Source of the DNA: Borrelia sp. RT5S
GTDB taxonomy: Bacteria; Spirochaetota; Spirochaetia; Borreliales; Borreliaceae
Direction: 5' to 3'
Length of the DNA stretch: 64,000 nt
Assembly (NCBI RefSeq): GCF_021165755.1
Contig: NZ_CP088936.1
Span: 248,001 to 312,000 of the forward strand
This document shows, piece after piece, positions 63,492-64,000 of this stretch. Both the position numbers and the translations under genes were made by a program. Position 1 is the first letter of the stretch; every line of letters begins with the position of its first letter. A model generated the notes under the pieces. That model was not told where the DNA came from. It was given only the letters and a program-made list of their open reading frames with translations, and did no database searches.

Positions 63492-64000
63492 CTATTTAAA
63501 ATTACTCATTACTCTGTTGACTCCCTCTATTTGCTCCTCTGTTAAAGCCTTACCTTTTGCTTTTTCATAAAACAATAAAGCATTACTAAAATCACCAAGA
63601 GAATAGTAATTTGAGCCTCTTAACATAAAAAATTCAAAGTAATTTTCTCCCATAGCTTCAAGTTTACTTAAATACCCCTTGGCATCCACTTGCTTATCAA
63701 GATCATAAACATACATAGTAGAGAGAGAAAAAAGAGCCTCTTTAAAATCATTTTTAATAGAAATCGACTTTAAAAAAGAATTTTCTGCAAGGTTTAAATA
63801 TTCCCCAACCTTTTCTCCACTTTTTATTTCTTTAGCCAAGTTGTAGGAAGATACTCCTACATAAAAATGAGACAAATGATTACCCGGACTATATTCTAAA
63901 TTTTTATTAAAATACTCAATGGCAGGTCCGTATTGTCCAAGTTTAATAAGTTCAAGTCCGATTAAACTAAAGAACCTAGACTTCTTATCAATAGAATTTA
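63492..64000 (-). CDS. TPR-repeat protein (3' part)
   Basis: The reading frame is open to the right edge, so the N-terminus is missing; about 169 residues are visible. They consist of tetratricopeptide-like units: LIGLELIKLGQYGPAIEYFN near the edge, then VGVSSYNLAKEI, AENSFLKSISIKNDFKEALF and YYSLGDFSNALLFYEKAKGK. An internal TTG near 63875 could look like a start but interrupts a repeat. Partner unknown. It lies 4 bp before dprA on the same strand. Confidence 0.8.
   Translation of the reverse strand, partial: NSIDKKSRFFSLIGLELIKLGQYGPAIEYFNKNLEYSPGNHLSHFYVGVSSYNLAKEIKSGEKVGEYLNLAENSFLKSISIKNDFKEALFSLSTMYVYDLDKQVDAKGYLSKLEAMGENYFEFFMLRGSNYYSLGDFSNALLFYEKAKGKALTEEQIEGVNRVMSNFK

Noticed and set aside
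1-64000. Mobile elements, CRISPR arrays, plasmid-type genes
   Set aside because: Looked for transposase motifs, regularly spaced repeats and plasmid partition genes; none found. The only ParA-like gene is flhG in its normal flagellar place.

Overview
This window reads as a piece of the linear chromosome of a Borrelia of the relapsing-fever (or B. miyamotoi-like) group. It is very AT-rich and dense in genes. The gene order matches, as I recall it, B. burgdorferi BB0240 to BB0298 almost gene for gene. The difference is at the left end, where a glycerol-3-phosphate transporter (glpT) and a glycerophosphodiester phosphodiesterase (glpQ) sit between glpK and glpD. These two genes are a known marker of relapsing-fever borreliae and are missing from Lyme borreliae. 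Minus-strand genes predominate and the + strand text is A/C-rich, as expected if the minus strand is the leading strand.

Layout. 1-6.1 kb (+): glycerol/glycerophosphodiester uptake and catabolism (glpF partial, glpK, glpT, glpQ, glpD), closed by a strong hairpin. 6.1-8.4 kb (-): a possible tiny hydrophobic peptide gene, a YaaR-like protein, a bactofilin and a membrane-anchored M23 peptidase, which look like an envelope/cell-shape module. 8.6-17.6 kb (+): rdgB, pepF, phosphatidylcholine synthase, a DedA protein, tRNA-Leu(GAG) with a consensus promoter, leuS and an RND-type exporter. 17.6-24.1 kb: lon (-), diverging from a RecO-like gene, recJ, a second M23 protein and rpsU (+). 24.1-30.6 kb (-): ftsK, uppP, a lytic transglycosylase and an acidic membrane protein whose N-terminus resembles an Hsp70 substrate-binding domain. 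30.8-34 kb: a TPR protein (+), a LysM-M23 protein (-) and a signal peptidase (+).

34-60.6 kb (-) is the large motility operon, read right to left: flgB, flgC, fliE, fliF, fliG, fliH, fliI, fliJ, flbB, a FliK-like protein, flgD, flgE, flbD, motA, motB, fliL, fliM, fliN, fliO, fliP, fliQ, fliR, flhB, flhA, flhF and flhG/ylxH. It continues into a set of less-known genes: a membrane protein with a FliF-like tail, a Jag-N/FapA-type protein, a small unknown protein, a coiled-coil protein and a lidless Hsp70. Genes mostly abut or overlap by 1-8 nt and many start with TTG or GTG. Upstream of flgB lie hslU, hslV, dprA and a truncated TPR gene on the same strand.

The most interesting unexplained items are: the FliF-like C-terminal motif on the BB0268-type membrane protein; the Hsp70-like domain in the BB0260-type protein near a lidless Hsp70; a pentanucleotide tract directly after the start codon of the BB0265-type gene; a 30-bp duplication that makes a 9-codon mini-ORF upstream of the TPR gene; a RecO-like zinc protein with a start codon inside a promoter-like element; and the 24-codon hydrophobic ORF with an 8-nt Shine-Dalgarno match. 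No insertion sequences, prophage, CRISPR array or rRNA were seen.
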